64,000 nt of DNA from assembly GCF_030549615.1 (NCBI RefSeq), contig NZ_CP130832.1, forward strand, positions 3,658,001 to 3,722,000, given 5' to 3'. The number at the start of each line of letters is the position of its first letter. The stretch's first letter is position 1. The notes under the pieces are model-generated. The model was not told the origin of the DNA. It did not search any database and saw only the letters and a program-made list of their open reading frames with translations. The position numbers and the translations under genes are program-made. This DNA is from Stenotrophomonas sp. 610A2 (GTDB taxonomy: Bacteria > Pseudomonadota > Gammaproteobacteria > Xanthomonadales > Xanthomonadaceae). Below are positions 28,164 to 38,064 of the stretch, in pieces.

Positions 28164-29495
28164 TCAGGCCTCGACCGGCGGCGACGGTGGCAGTTCCGAC
28201 GGCTCCGCGCCGTCCAGCACCAAGCTCAGCCGCTGCCGATCCAGCGCGCCCTCCCAGCGCGAAACCACCACCGTTGCCACGGCATTGCCGATGAAATTGG
28301 TCAACGAGCGGCATTCGCTCATGAAACGATCCACGCCAAGAATCAATGCCATGCCAGCCACTGGAACCTCCGGCACCACCGCCAGGGTGGCCGCCAGGGT
28401 GATGAAACCCGCGCCGGTGACCCCGGCCGCGCCCTTGGAGCTGAGCATGGCGACCAGCAGCAGGGCGATCTGGTGGCCCAGGCTCAGCTCGGTATTGGTC
28501 GCCTGGGCAATGAACAGCGCCGCCAGCGTCATATAGATGTTGGTGCCATCCAGGTTGAACGAATAGCCGGTTGGCACCACCAGGCCGACGACGGACTTGC
28601 TGCAGCCGGCCTTCTCCATCTTCTCCATCAGTGATGGCAGCGCCGACTCCGACGAGGACGTGCCCAGCACCAGCAGCAGCTCGGCCTTCAGGTAGCGGGC
28701 CAGTTTGAACACCGAAAACCCGCAAAGACGCGCCACCGCGCCCAGGATCACTACCACGAACAGCAGCGAGGTCAGGTAGAACGCGCCAACCAACCAGGCC
28801 AGATTGACCAGCGAGGCGATGCCGTACTTGCCGATGGTGAAGGCAATGGCGCCAAACGCGCCGATCGGCGCCGCTTTCATGAGCAGATGGACCAGCTTGA
28901 ACACCGGCGTGGTCAGCGCATCCAACAGCGCCAGTACCGGGCGCCTTTTCTCGCCCACCGAAGCCAGCGCCATGCCGAACAGCACTGCGACGAACAGCAC
29001 CTGCAGGATGTTGTCGCCGACGAAGGGGCTGACCAGGGTCTTGGGGATGATGTCCAGCGCAAAGCCGACCAGGCTCAGTTCGTGCGAGCGCTGCACGTAA
29101 CCATTCACCGCGCTCTGGTCCAGATCGGCCGGATTGATGTTCATGCCTGCGCCGGGCTGCACCACGTGCGCCACCACCATGCCGACCACCAGCGCCAGGG
29201 TGGAGAAGAACATGAAATAGGCCATCGCCTTGGCGAACACACGACCGACGCTGCGCAGATGGGTCATGCCGGCAATGCCGGTGACGATGGTCAGGAAGAT
29301 CACCGGCGCGATGATCATCTTCACCAATTTGATGAAGGCATCACCAAGGGGCTTCAGCTGCTCGGCGAACACTGGCTCGAAATGGCCCAGCAGCACGCCC
29401 AGCGCGATTGCGACCAGCACCTGCACGTAAAGCTGGCGGTACAGCGGCAGCCGGCGCACATGCGGGCTGGCAACAGTCACGGAAGGGGCATGCAT
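28164..29495 (-). CDS. dctA: C4-dicarboxylate transport protein DctA
   Basis: Proton-coupled inner-membrane symporter for succinate, fumarate and malate (DAACS family). From ATG 29495 it has 443 residues, normal for DctA, with GAGGTG about 9 nt upstream; the frame opening at 29585 is not used. Eight membrane helices and two re-entrant loops are expected, and the substrate motifs [20 protein letters not shown] and [15 protein letters not shown] are intact. It is divergent from a DctB-like sensor kinase gene across a 186-bp gap, implying regulated expression by the kinase/regulator pair. Confidence 0.95.
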   Translation of the reverse strand: MHAPSVTVASPHVRRLPLYRQLYVQVLVAIALGVLLGHFEPVFAEQLKPLGDAFIKLVKMIIAPVIFLTIVTGIAGMTHLRSVGRVFAKAMAYFMFFSTLALVVGMVVAHVVQPGAGMNINPADLDQSAVNGYVQRSHELSLVGFALDIIPKTLVSPFVGDNILQVLFVAVLFGMALASVGEKRRPVLALLDALTTPVFKLVHLLMKAAPIGAFGAIAFTIGKYGIASLVNLAWLVGAFYLTSLLFVVVILGAVARLCGFSVFKLARYLKAELLLVLGTSSSESALPSLMEKMEKAGCSKSVVGLVVPTGYSFNLDGTNIYMTLAALFIAQATNTELSLGHQIALLLVAMLSSKGAAGVTGAGFITLAATLAVVPEVPVAGMALILGVDRFMSECRSLTNFIGNAVATVVVSRWEGALDRQRLSLVLDGAEPSELPPSPPVEA

Positions 29496-29681
29496 GGCGG
29501 GGACACCTCGGAGATTCACTACGGGAGGTCTTTTACGCGCCAAAGCGCGCGCCGCCGATAACGCATTGGTGTTACTGCGAAGCACACAAACGGAACCGGA
29601 TCAACGTTTTCGGACCAATCCCCCCAACAACCGGACAAGACCTATGGCCGCCCGCCGCAGGCCTGCCGGACCATCGCAGCC

Positions 29682-32324
29682 ATGCCGTTCTTTCCCACCC
29701 ATCGACGCCGCATGCGCTGGCTGTTGCCGCTCGCCGCCGCGCTTGCCGTCGCGGCGATCAGCCTGGTGGCGCTGCGCCATTTCGAGCGCAGCAGCATTGC
29801 CGGTGACGCTGCACGGGCGGCAACCCAACTGCATCTGCATGGCGAGGCCTTGCAGGCCCTGATCGAACGCCACCGGGTGCTGCCGGCGGTGCTGGCGTTG
29901 GACCCGGATGTACGCAGCGCGCTGGCACGGACGACAACCAGCCGTGCCGAGCTGGACCGCCTCAACCGCAAGCTCGAACGCGTCAATGGTGTAGCCGCCA
30001 CCTCGACCCTGACCCTGCTCGACCGCAACGGGGTGGCCCTGGCCGCCAGCAACTGGCGCATGCCCCGCAGCAACAATGTCGGCAACGACTATCAGTTCCG
30101 GCCCTATTTCCGTCAGGCAATGCACGAAGGCAGCGGCACCTTCTATGCCGAGGGCATCACCACCGCCATGCCCGGCTATTTCCTGTCCGAAGCAGTCCGC
30201 GATGAGAGCGGCAATCCGGTCGGTGTGGTGGTGGTCAAGGTCATCCTGCGCCCGCTGGAACAGACCTGGGCGGATACCACCGACACGGTTTTCGTCAGTG
30301 ACAGCAATGGCGTGATCTTCCTGTCCAGCCACCGTCCATGGCGCTATCTCACGCTGCAGGCACTGGATGCAGGTGTCCGCGAGGAGCTGCTGCGTACCCG
30401 CCAGTACACCCATCTGCCGCAACAGCTGCTGCTGCATTCGCCGGGCACACGACTGGGGCCGAACCAGCAGCAGGTGACGCTGGCCGGTGCCGGTGAGGTC
30501 ATCTGGGTCACGCAGCCACTGCCACAACAGCGCTGGAGCCTGCACCTGCTGCGCAGCACTGCCAGCAGCAGCAACAGCGCGCGCACCTTCGCCGGCGCGG
30601 TGATGGCCAGCCTGATCGCGGTGCTGCTGCTGGGCTACGGGCTGTGGCAGCGGCAACGGCTGGCGCGCCTGCGCGAGCGCAGCCGGCGCGAGCTCGAACA
30701 ATTGGTTGAGCTGCATGCACTGGAACTGCGCACCGCCCAGGACGGCATCGTGCATGCCGCGCACGCCGCCGATTACGGCGAGAGCGCCAGCCTGCAACAT
30801 CTGCCGCAAGGTGTCTGCGTGGTCGATGCACAGCTCAACCTGGTGGCCTGGAACCGGCGCTACATCGAACTGTTCCGGTTCCCACCGGGGCTGATCCAGG
30901 TAGGCCGGCCGATCGCCGATGTCTTCCGTTACAACGCTAGGCGCGGCCTGCTCGGCCCTGGACCGATCGAGGAAGCCATCGAGCGTCGGCTCAACCACCT
31001 GCGGTCGGCCACCCCGCACATGCACGAACGTGAGAGCGGCGACGGCAATGTGATCGAGATCCGCGGCAACCCGCTGCCGGATGGCGGCTTTGTCACCAGC
31101 TATACCGATATCACCGCCTACCGGAATGCCGCCCGCGACCTGCGCTCACTGGCCGACACGCTCAGCCTGCGGGTCAGCGAGCGCACCCACGACCTGGCCG
31201 GCGCCAAACGCGATGCCGAGGAAGCCAACCAGGCCAAGACGCGTCTGGTCGCCGCCGCCGTGCATGATCTGTTGCAACCGTTGAATGCCGCACGCATGTT
31301 CCTGTCGGCGTTGCGCAGCCGCCTGCCCGATGCCGCCAGCCGCGACATCGCCGACAACGTCGACAATGCGCTGACCGCACAGGACGGCATCCTGACCAGC
31401 CTGCTCGACATTTCGCGATTGGAATCCGGCGCACTTGAGAAGCGGGTCCGCGACTTCGCACTGGAGCCGCTGCTGGAAGCGCTGAGCATCGAGTTCGGCA
31501 TTCTCGCCAACGCGCGCGGCCTGCTGGTAACCCATATCGCCACCACCGCGGTGGTGCGCAGCGACGAGGCCTTGTTGCGGCGCATCCTGCAGAACCTGCT
31601 GTCCAATGCGGTGCGCTACACCCGCAGCGGCCGCATCGTGATCGGCTGCCGGCGCGAAGGCGCGCAGCTGCGCATTGAAGTGCACGACACCGGCACCGGC
31701 ATTCCGCAATCCCGCCAGCAGGAAATCTTCGAAGAGTTCCGCCGCCTCGACAACGCCGGCAGCGAAGAGCCGGGCGCCGGCCTCGGCCTGGCCATCGTTG
31801 ACCGCATTGCCCATCTGCTGGATCACCGCATCGGCCTGCGTTCCACGCCCGGGCGCGGCAGCGTGTTCTCGGTGACCCTCCCGCGCGGCGATGTCGGCTG
31901 CGGCACCTTGCCGGTCAGCCCGCCGGAGGAACCACAGATGGATTCCCTGCTGGCCGGATGCCGGGCCTGGTGCATCGACGACGATCCACGCATCAGCCTG
32001 GCTACCCGCCTGTTGCTGGAACGCTGGGGCTGCCAGGTGGAGTTCGCCGGCGGCGTGGAAGCGGCCCGGGCCGCGACGCGGCATGACAATGTGCCCGACC
32101 TGTTGCTACTGGATGTGCGCATGGGCGATATCAGCGGCCCAGTCCTGTTGCCGCAGCTGGTGGAGCGCTGGGGCAGCGAGCCCGGCGTGATCCTGTTCAC
32201 TGCCGAACAGGACCCCGACCTGCGCGAACTCGCCCGCGACCGTCACTGGGGCTTTGTTTCCAAGCAGGCAAGGACCGCCGCGCTGCGCTCACTGATGACG
32301 CATCTGTACCAGCGCGGGAGCTGA
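29682..32324 (+). CDS. DctB-like hybrid sensor histidine kinase
   Basis: An 880-residue membrane kinase, probable dicarboxylate sensor. TM1 at 13-31; a periplasmic double-Cache domain with the DctB-like ligand segment FRPYFRQAMHEG...GYFLSEAV (139-172); TM2 at 303-321; a coiled coil; a PAS domain (~370-480); HisKA with H528 in VHDLLQPLNAARMF; HATPase_c with NLLSNAVRYT, DTGTGIP and GAGLGLAI; and a C-terminal receiver (762-880) with D811 in LLLDVRM and K861. Being hybrid, it can autophosphorylate its own receiver as well as the separate LuxR-type regulator downstream. It is divergent from dctA. SMAG repeats follow its stop. Confidence 0.9.
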   Translation: MPFFPTHRRRMRWLLPLAAALAVAAISLVALRHFERSSIAGDAARAATQLHLHGEALQALIERHRVLPAVLALDPDVRSALARTTTSRAELDRLNRKLERVNGVAATSTLTLLDRNGVALAASNWRMPRSNNVGNDYQFRPYFRQAMHEGSGTFYAEGITTAMPGYFLSEAVRDESGNPVGVVVVKVILRPLEQTWADTTDTVFVSDSNGVIFLSSHRPWRYLTLQALDAGVREELLRTRQYTHLPQQLLLHSPGTRLGPNQQQVTLAGAGEVIWVTQPLPQQRWSLHLLRSTASSSNSARTFAGAVMASLIAVLLLGYGLWQRQRLARLRERSRRELEQLVELHALELRTAQDGIVHAAHAADYGESASLQHLPQGVCVVDAQLNLVAWNRRYIELFRFPPGLIQVGRPIADVFRYNARRGLLGPGPIEEAIERRLNHLRSATPHMHERESGDGNVIEIRGNPLPDGGFVTSYTDITAYRNAARDLRSLADTLSLRVSERTHDLAGAKRDAEEANQAKTRLVAAAVHDLLQPLNAARMFLSALRSRLPDAASRDIADNVDNALTAQDGILTSLLDISRLESGALEKRVRDFALEPLLEALSIEFGILANARGLLVTHIATTAVVRSDEALLRRILQNLLSNAVRYTRSGRIVIGCRREGAQLRIEVHDTGTGIPQSRQQEIFEEFRRLDNAGSEEPGAGLGLAIVDRIAHLLDHRIGLRSTPGRGSVFSVTLPRGDVGCGTLPVSPPEEPQMDSLLAGCRAWCIDDDPRISLATRLLLERWGCQVEFAGGVEAARAATRHDNVPDLLLLDVRMGDISGPVLLPQLVERWGSEPGVILFTAEQDPDLRELARDRHWGFVSKQARTAALRSLMTHLYQRGS

Positions 32325-32334
32325 AGTCGCACCT

Positions 32335-32497
32335 GTAGAGCCGAGCCATGCTCGGCTGAGGCATTACCGATAAACGGTCACCTGTAGTGCCGAGCCATGC
32401 TCGGCTGAGGCATTACCGATAAGGCCCCTGCCGAGCATGGCTCGGCACTACGTTGGGGTTGCTTGGAAAGCCCCTGCCGAGCATGGCTCGGCACTAC
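32335..32497. repeat. Cluster of four SMAG/GTAG repeats
   Basis: Forward units GTAG(A/T)GCCGAGCCATGCTCGGC at 32335 and 32394, reverse units at 32429-32451 and 32475-32497. Pairs are inverted, as usual for this family. The last unit overlaps the stop codon of the LuxR-type regulator. Confidence 0.93.
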
Positions 32498-33153
32498 GGT
32501 GCGGGTCCTGGCAACTCTGGCTCCCACTCCGCCTCCAGCGTCTTCAACAGCACCGCTGCCTGGGTGCGGCTATTGCATTCGAGCTTCTTCAGCACGGCGG
32601 TGACGTGCACCTTCACCGTGTTCTCGGCCAACCCCAGCACATGGGCGATCTGCTTGTTCAGCAGGCCATCGGCCATGCACAGCAGCACGCGTATCTGCTG
32701 CGGGGTAAGCCGCGCCAGCCGCGAGGCCAGCAAGGCATCGTGCTCGGAACGTACTGCGGCCAGTGGTGGAAAGCAGGTATCGCCGTCCATCACCGCAGCC
32801 ACCGCCGCCCCTATCGACTCCACCGGCGCGGATTTTGGAATGAAGCCAACCGCACCGAATTGCTGGGCGCGGCGAATCACCCGTGGGTTGTCGTTGGAGG
32901 AAATGATGATCACCGGCAGTTCCGGCCGTTCGCCGCGCAGCCACACCAACGAGGAAAACCCATGCGCGCCGGGCATGGTCAGGTCGAGCAGGACCAGGTC
33001 CACATCGGCATGTTCGGCCACCGCCTGGGTCAGGGCCGAGACACTGGCCACTTCCAGCATCTCGCCCACGGCACCGCCGTCGCGCAGTGCATGCAGCACG
33101 GCGGCACGGAACAAGGGATGGTCGTCGGCAACAAGCACCTTGATCAGGCTCAT
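32494..33153 (-). CDS. LuxR-type response regulator
   Basis: A 219-residue NarL/FixJ-type regulator: receiver domain with D57 in LLDLTMP and K107 in FIPKSAP, then a LuxR HTH around 148-205 (LTPQQIRVLLCMADGLLNKQIAHVL, ENTVKVHVTAVLKKL). It is convergent with the DctB-like kinase and divergent from the porin, so it is the likely partner controlling dctA and the porin. Its TAG stop (32494-32496 complement) is the TAG of a GTAG repeat, so the last residues ELPGPAP run up to the repeat edge. Confidence 0.92.
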   Translation of the reverse strand: MSLIKVLVADDHPLFRAAVLHALRDGGAVGEMLEVASVSALTQAVAEHADVDLVLLDLTMPGAHGFSSLVWLRGERPELPVIIISSNDNPRVIRRAQQFGAVGFIPKSAPVESIGAAVAAVMDGDTCFPPLAAVRSEHDALLASRLARLTPQQIRVLLCMADGLLNKQIAHVLGLAENTVKVHVTAVLKKLECNSRTQAAVLLKTLEAEWEPELPGPAP

Positions 33154-33264
33154 GCCGCCAGTTTGGCACGGGGGACGCCTACCCGCCCTAGTCCTAAATC
33201 GCTATTGGTGGCCGAACTGGCCCTGTCTATCGTCCGCGCACTCCCCACTATGCCGAGGCAACGG

Positions 33265-34413
33265 ATGGCCAGTTCTACCCTGCGCGCTTCAATCTCCGGC
33301 CTGCTGATGCTGGCCGCCACGCCCGCCGCGCTCGCCAACGACGACATCACCGCCACTGCCAGCGGCCGCCTGTATTACGAGTTCGCCCGTTTCGACAACG
33401 ACAACCGCGGACCGGACGAGCGCCGCGGCGACGATCTGCGTGCGGCGTGGCTGGGAGTGGCAGGCAAGGTCCATGGCATTGGCTACAAGCTCGAGGCTGA
33501 CTTCGCCGGCCATCGCCCCGTCGCGCGTGATGTCTATCTCACCCACAAGATCGGCAGCGCCCTGCTGACGGTTGGACAGTTCAAGCAGTTCTATACGCTG
33601 GACGACCGCAGCAGCTCCAACCACACGCCCACCATCGAGCGCAGCTACCTGGTTCAGTCACTGGGCACTGCCTACCGGCTGGGCATCGGCGCGCAAGGCA
33701 ACCACGACGGCATTTTCTGGAGTGGCAGCGTCTTCAGCCTGGAAAGCATCGACGCGTGGCAGGCCAAGGGCCACGTCATCGGCGGTCGCATTGGCCATGC
33801 GCCATGGAGCCAGCCCGGCCGGGTACTGCATTTTGGTGTCTCCGGTGCCCGCGAGCATCACAGTCATCCCGGTGCCGACGACGCCCTGCCAACGCGCGCG
33901 CAGGTCCGCGCAACCGGCCATCTTGGCAGGCACGGACGCCTGCCCTTGGTGGACTTCCGCAATGGTCGGGCAGTTACGGTCAACCGCTACAGCTTCGAGA
34001 CCGCTGGTGTCTCCGGGCCATGGTCGTGGCAGGCCGAGTACGGCGGTGCCCGCTACGACGACGGCGAGCAACGTGGCGAAGTGCAGGCCGCCTACCTGCA
34101 GGGCAGCTGGCTGCTTACGGGAGAAACCCGCCCCTACGACGCCAAGGGTGGCCGCTTTGTCCAGTTGGACCCCGAACGTGACTCCGGTGCCTGGGAACTG
34201 GTCGCGCGCTACGACCGCATCAATGGTCGCCAGTGGCCGGCGCAGCAGCGGGACGTCACCGCTGAAGCGTGGACCGTGGGAGTGAACTGGTACGCCTCAA
34301 GCAAGCTCCGGCTGATGCTGGACTGGACCGACAGCCGGCGTCGTGATGAACTGCGCGGGCTGGCGCTGGACCATACCGGGGTGCTCGCAGGTCGCGCCCA
34401 GCTTCACTTCTAG
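33265..34413 (+). CDS. Outer-membrane porin (OprP/OprO-like)
   Basis: A 382-residue beta-barrel porin. ATG 33265 follows GAGG with 6-nt spacing; ATG 33250 is an in-frame alternative. A signal peptide ends near AALAND (~24). Features are Porin_O_P-like: DDLRAAWLGVAGKVHGIGYKLEADF, TVGQFKQFYTLDDRSSSNHTPTIERS, and alternating aromatic strands ending in the terminal phenylalanine (AQLHF) needed for barrel assembly. It is divergent from the LuxR-type regulator and shares the dicarboxylate module, so uptake of C4 acids or phosphate-like anions is plausible. The unrelated frame before 33250 is not coding. Confidence 0.88.
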   Translation: MASSTLRASISGLLMLAATPAALANDDITATASGRLYYEFARFDNDNRGPDERRGDDLRAAWLGVAGKVHGIGYKLEADFAGHRPVARDVYLTHKIGSALLTVGQFKQFYTLDDRSSSNHTPTIERSYLVQSLGTAYRLGIGAQGNHDGIFWSGSVFSLESIDAWQAKGHVIGGRIGHAPWSQPGRVLHFGVSGAREHHSHPGADDALPTRAQVRATGHLGRHGRLPLVDFRNGRAVTVNRYSFETAGVSGPWSWQAEYGGARYDDGEQRGEVQAAYLQGSWLLTGETRPYDAKGGRFVQLDPERDSGAWELVARYDRINGRQWPAQQRDVTAEAWTVGVNWYASSKLRLMLDWTDSRRRDELRGLALDHTGVLAGRAQLHF

Positions 34414-34537
34414 CCCCGCCCGTCCCTTCCGCGGCGGGATTGCCAAGCGCACACAAGAAAATAATTTTCACGTATCCTCCCCTTTAGCCCCAATAGCCAC
34501 CCATAATCCCGGGTGACCACGGCAAGAGGCAGGATTC

Positions 34538-35803
34538 GTGCAGGAAAATTACTTTCATTCCGAAGCAGTTCTAGTCGGCAAGGGCCTCCCGAGTGGCGGC
34601 CCGTGGACGCCCGCGTCGATTGCGGCAGCCGCGCCGTCCATTCTCGAAGAGCAGCTGAGCCTGCCTGCTGCCGTGCTCAGCGCCCCGGCGCTGCAGCACA
34701 ACCTGCAATGGATGCGGCAGTTCGCGCAGGCCTATGGCTGCCAGTTGGCGCCGCATGGCAAGACCACCATGAGCCCGGCACTGTTCCGCATGCAGCTCGA
34801 TGCCGGTGCCTGGGGCATCACCCTGGCCACCGCGCCGCAAACCGTCGCTGCCCATGCCGAAGGCGTGCAGCGCGTGCTGCTTGCCAACCAGCTGGTCGGC
34901 AAGGGCAATTTCGAGCTGATCGCCTCCCTGCAGCAACGCGACCCGGGCTTCTGGTTCGCCTGCGTGGTGGATTCGGCCGCCAATGTGGCCGCACTGGGCA
35001 GCTATTTCAGCGCGCGCGGGCAACAGATAAAGGTATTGCTGGAGATTGGCCTGGCCGGCGGCCGTACCGGCGTGCGCGATGACGCGCAGGCGCAGGCCGT
35101 GTTGGACGAGATCGCACGGTGGCCGGATGCGGTCGCGCTGGTCGGCGTGGAAGTCTATGAAGGTGTCGCCAGCGATGAGGCCGGCGTGCGCGGCATGCTG
35201 CAACGCAGCCTTGCGCAGTGGCAGGCGATCCGTGCCAACGGCGGCTTCCGTCAGTTGCCGGCCATCCTCAGCGGCGCCGGCTCGGCCTGGTTCGATGTGG
35301 TCGCCGAAGAATTCTCCGTGCTTGCCAACGATGCCGATGCGCAGATCGTGCTGCGTCCGGGCTGCTATCTCAGCCACGACGTCGGCATCTACCGGCAAGC
35401 CGCCGAGCGCATCCATGCCAGCAATCCGATCGCCCGCGAGATGGGCAGCAGCCTGCAACCGGCGCTGCGGCTATGGGCTTACGTGCAATCACGGCCGGAA
35501 CCGGGCAAGGCCATCATCGGCCTGGGCAAACGCGACGCCGCCTTCGATGCCGGCTTCCCCGTGCCTGCGCTGCACTATCGCCCAGGCGACGCCGCACCAA
35601 GCAACGCCGCCGCGCACTGGAAGGTCACCGCGATGATGGACCAGCACGCCTTCCTCGAATTGCAGGCCGACGATGACCTGCAGGTAGGCGACATGCTCTG
35701 CTTCGATATTTCCCATCCCTGCCTGACCTTCGACAAATGGCGCCACCTGCTGGTGGTCGATGACGCGCACCGCGTTGTCGGCGCTGTTTCCACGCAGTTC
35801 TAA
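34538..35803 (+). CDS. PLP-dependent D-amino-acid deaminase (DSD1/alanine-racemase-N type)
   Basis: A 421-residue fold-type III PLP enzyme. The N-terminal alanine-racemase-like barrel carries the PLP lysine K75 in APHGKTTMSP; the C-terminal D-serine-dehydratase-like domain has the zinc pair H393/C395 in ISHPCLTFDKW. Proteins of this kind dehydrate or deaminate D-serine/D-threonine-like substrates and release unstable enamines. GTG start at 34538 with AGG just upstream. It heads a rightward cluster with a GntP-type permease, an RpiR regulator, a D-aminoacylase and RidA, which supports D-amino-acid catabolism. Exact substrate is not decided by motifs. Confidence 0.85.
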   Translation: MQENYFHSEAVLVGKGLPSGGPWTPASIAAAAPSILEEQLSLPAAVLSAPALQHNLQWMRQFAQAYGCQLAPHGKTTMSPALFRMQLDAGAWGITLATAPQTVAAHAEGVQRVLLANQLVGKGNFELIASLQQRDPGFWFACVVDSAANVAALGSYFSARGQQIKVLLEIGLAGGRTGVRDDAQAQAVLDEIARWPDAVALVGVEVYEGVASDEAGVRGMLQRSLAQWQAIRANGGFRQLPAILSGAGSAWFDVVAEEFSVLANDADAQIVLRPGCYLSHDVGIYRQAAERIHASNPIAREMGSSLQPALRLWAYVQSRPEPGKAIIGLGKRDAAFDAGFPVPALHYRPGDAAPSNAAAHWKVTAMMDQHAFLELQADDDLQVGDMLCFDISHPCLTFDKWRHLLVVDDAHRVVGAVSTQF

Positions 35804-35826
35804 CCGCCTCCTTCGAGCCTGTACGC

Positions 35827-37182
35827 ATGACCGACGGTAACCTGCTGTTGATCTACGCCGCATTGTCGATCCTTGCACTGATCGTGCTGATCGCCCGCTT
35901 CCGGCTCAACCCTTTCATCAGTGTCACCCTGGTGTCGGTGGGCCTGGCGCTGTTTGCCGGCATGCCGGCACCGGAGATCCTGCCTGCCTATGAGCAAGGC
36001 GTCGGCAAGACGCTGGGGCATATCGCGCTGATCGTCGCGCTGGGCACCATGCTCGGCAAGATGATGGCCGAGTCCGGCGGCGCCGAGCGCATCGCGCGCA
36101 CCCTGATTGCGCGCTTCGGCACCAAGAACGTGCACTGGGCGATGATGCTGATCGCCTTCTGCGTGGGCTTGCCGATCTTCTTCGAAGTCGGCTTCGTGCT
36201 GCTGATCCCGATCGTGCTCAATGTCGCTCGTCGCACCGGCGTGCCACTGCTGCTGGTCGGCCTGCCGATGGTCGCGGGCCTGTCAGTGGTGCATGGCTTG
36301 GTACCACCCCATCCGGCGGCGATGCTGGCAGTGCATGCCTATGGCGCTGATGTCGGCCGCACCGTGTTCTATTCGCTGCTGATCGGCTTGCCGACCGCTG
36401 CCGTCGCCGGCCCGATTTTCGCCAAGTTCGTCGCGCCCCGGGTGCAATTGCCCGCACACAACCCGATGGAAGCAGCACTGCTGGACGAAGGCCATGGCCG
36501 CATTCCCGATGAGCACCTGCCCAGTTTCGGCATCACCCTGGCCACTTTGTTGCTGCCGGTAGTGCTGATGCTGCTCGGCGGCTGGGCTGACCAGATCGCA
36601 ACACCCGGCTCGGCGCTCAACCACGGCCTGCGTTTCATCGGCCACTCGGTGGTGGCGTTGCTGCTGGCGACCCTGATGAGTTTCATCACTCTGGGCCTGC
36701 TGCGCGGCTTCAGCCGCGAGCAGATCCTCAAGTTCACCCAGGAATGCCTGGCACCCACCGCCGCCATCACCTTGCTGGTCGGTGCCGGTGGCGGCCTCAA
36801 TGGCATCCTCGTGCATACCGGCGTGGCCGCGGAAATCATCGGCCTGTCGCAGCGTTTCGAGCTGTCGCCGCTGCTGATGGGCTGGACCATGGCCGCCTTG
36901 ATGCGCATCGCCACCGGCTCGGCGACCGTGGCGATGACCACAGCCTCCGGCATCGTCGCGCCGATTGCCGCTGCCATGGGCTATGCCCATCCCGAATTGC
37001 TGGTGCTGGCCACCGGTGCCGGTTCGGTGGTGCTGTCACATGTCAACGACGGTGGCTTCTGGCTGGTGAAGGAATACTTCAACATGACTGTCGCCCAGAC
37101 CTTCAAGACCTGGACGGTGCTCGAAACCCTTATTTCCGTCATCGCCCTTTCCCTGGTGATGGCCCTGTCCATGGTGCTTTGA
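35827..37182 (+). CDS. GntP/DsdX-family permease
   Basis: A 451-residue inner-membrane proton symporter with ~12-14 helices, of the gluconate:H+ symporter family that also contains the D-serine transporter DsdX. Visible family segments are LGTMLGKMMAESGGAERIA, GLPIFFEVGFVLLIPI, VHGLVPPHPAAM and ATGAGSVVLSHVNDGGFWLVKEYF. It begins 23 bp after the deaminase gene and is followed 2 bp later by the RpiR regulator. Context favours import of D-serine or a related hydroxy-amino acid over gluconate. Confidence 0.9.
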   Translation: MTDGNLLLIYAALSILALIVLIARFRLNPFISVTLVSVGLALFAGMPAPEILPAYEQGVGKTLGHIALIVALGTMLGKMMAESGGAERIARTLIARFGTKNVHWAMMLIAFCVGLPIFFEVGFVLLIPIVLNVARRTGVPLLLVGLPMVAGLSVVHGLVPPHPAAMLAVHAYGADVGRTVFYSLLIGLPTAAVAGPIFAKFVAPRVQLPAHNPMEAALLDEGHGRIPDEHLPSFGITLATLLLPVVLMLLGGWADQIATPGSALNHGLRFIGHSVVALLLATLMSFITLGLLRGFSREQILKFTQECLAPTAAITLLVGAGGGLNGILVHTGVAAEIIGLSQRFELSPLLMGWTMAALMRIATGSATVAMTTASGIVAPIAAAMGYAHPELLVLATGAGSVVLSHVNDGGFWLVKEYFNMTVAQTFKTWTVLETLISVIALSLVMALSMVL

Positions 37183-37184
37183 AC

Positions 37185-38060
37185 ATGTCGCAGAATACGT
37201 TCGATATCGTCTATGAGCTGCGCCAGCGCCAGCACGAGTTCAGCCCGGTGGAAGCGCGCATCGCCGCGGCGATCCTTGCTGACGTGGATGCCGCCGCGCA
37301 GTACGGGGTCAGTGAGCTGGCCGAACGCGCCGAAGTAAGCGCCGCCGCCATCTCGCGTTTTGCCAAGGCACTGGGCTGCGAGCACGTGCGCGAACTGCGT
37401 GCACGGCTTGCCTCGGCCAGTGCGGTGGGCAAGCGCTTCCTCGAACAGCAGAACGCACCGCCGGTATCCGCGCTGTACGCGCAGATCTGCGATGACATCC
37501 AGGAAAGCCTGCGCCACAACATCGCCAACCTGAAAGAAGACGTGGTGCAGGAACTGGCCGAAGCGATCTGCCAGGCGCGGATGATCCACATCTTCGGCCT
37601 GGGCGGTTGCTCCACGGTGTTCGCGCAGGAACTGCAGAGTCGTTTCGTACGCTTCGGCCGCCCGGTATCGGCCTGCAGCGATGCCTTGATGATGAAGATC
37701 ATCGGCGCCACGCTCGGCCCACAGGATCTGGTGCTGGTGCTTTCGGTCAGCGGCATCACCCCGGAAATCATCTCGGCGGTGGATATCGCGCGCACCTATG
37801 GTGCCCGCATCGGCGCAATCACCCAGGCCAACACAAGCTTGGCCGAACGCAGCGACTGGCTGCTGCCGATCCAGATCGAGGAGACCGACTTCGTGTTCAA
37901 GCCCTCGGCCTCGCGCTACGCGATGATGCTGGCAATCGACGTGCTCGCCACCACCACCGCGCTCAACGACGCCAACGCCAACCACGAGCATCTGCGCCGT
38001 ATCAAGCTTGCCCTTGACCGCCATCGCGGCGGTGACTCGCGCCTGCCGCTGGGTGATTGA
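37185..38060 (+). CDS. RpiR/MurR-family regulator with SIS domain
   Basis: A 291-residue regulator: N-terminal HTH_6 (about 1-80, with YGVSELAERAEVSAAAISRFAKALG) and a C-terminal sugar-isomerase (SIS) domain (~120-265) with IFGLGGCSTVFAQEL and LVLSVSGITPEIISAV. SIS domains usually bind phosphosugars, but RpiR members also control N-acyl-D-amino-acid genes. ATG 37185 lies 2 bp after the permease stop; the frame extending to 36744 is inside the permease. Local control of this cluster is the natural role. Confidence 0.9.
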   Translation: MSQNTFDIVYELRQRQHEFSPVEARIAAAILADVDAAAQYGVSELAERAEVSAAAISRFAKALGCEHVRELRARLASASAVGKRFLEQQNAPPVSALYAQICDDIQESLRHNIANLKEDVVQELAEAICQARMIHIFGLGGCSTVFAQELQSRFVRFGRPVSACSDALMMKIIGATLGPQDLVLVLSVSGITPEIISAVDIARTYGARIGAITQANTSLAERSDWLLPIQIEETDFVFKPSASRYAMMLAIDVLATTTALNDANANHEHLRRIKLALDRHRGGDSRLPLGD

Positions 38061-38064
38061 TCCA

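Noticed and set aside
25616..28294. 892-codon rightward frame opposite maeB
   Set aside because: His/Asp/Arg-rich shadow; the opposite strand carries all malic enzyme and phosphotransacetylase motifs.
32437..33249. 270-codon extension upstream of the porin
   Set aside because: Starts in SMAG repeats and runs antisense through the response regulator; the porin signal peptide starts at 33265.
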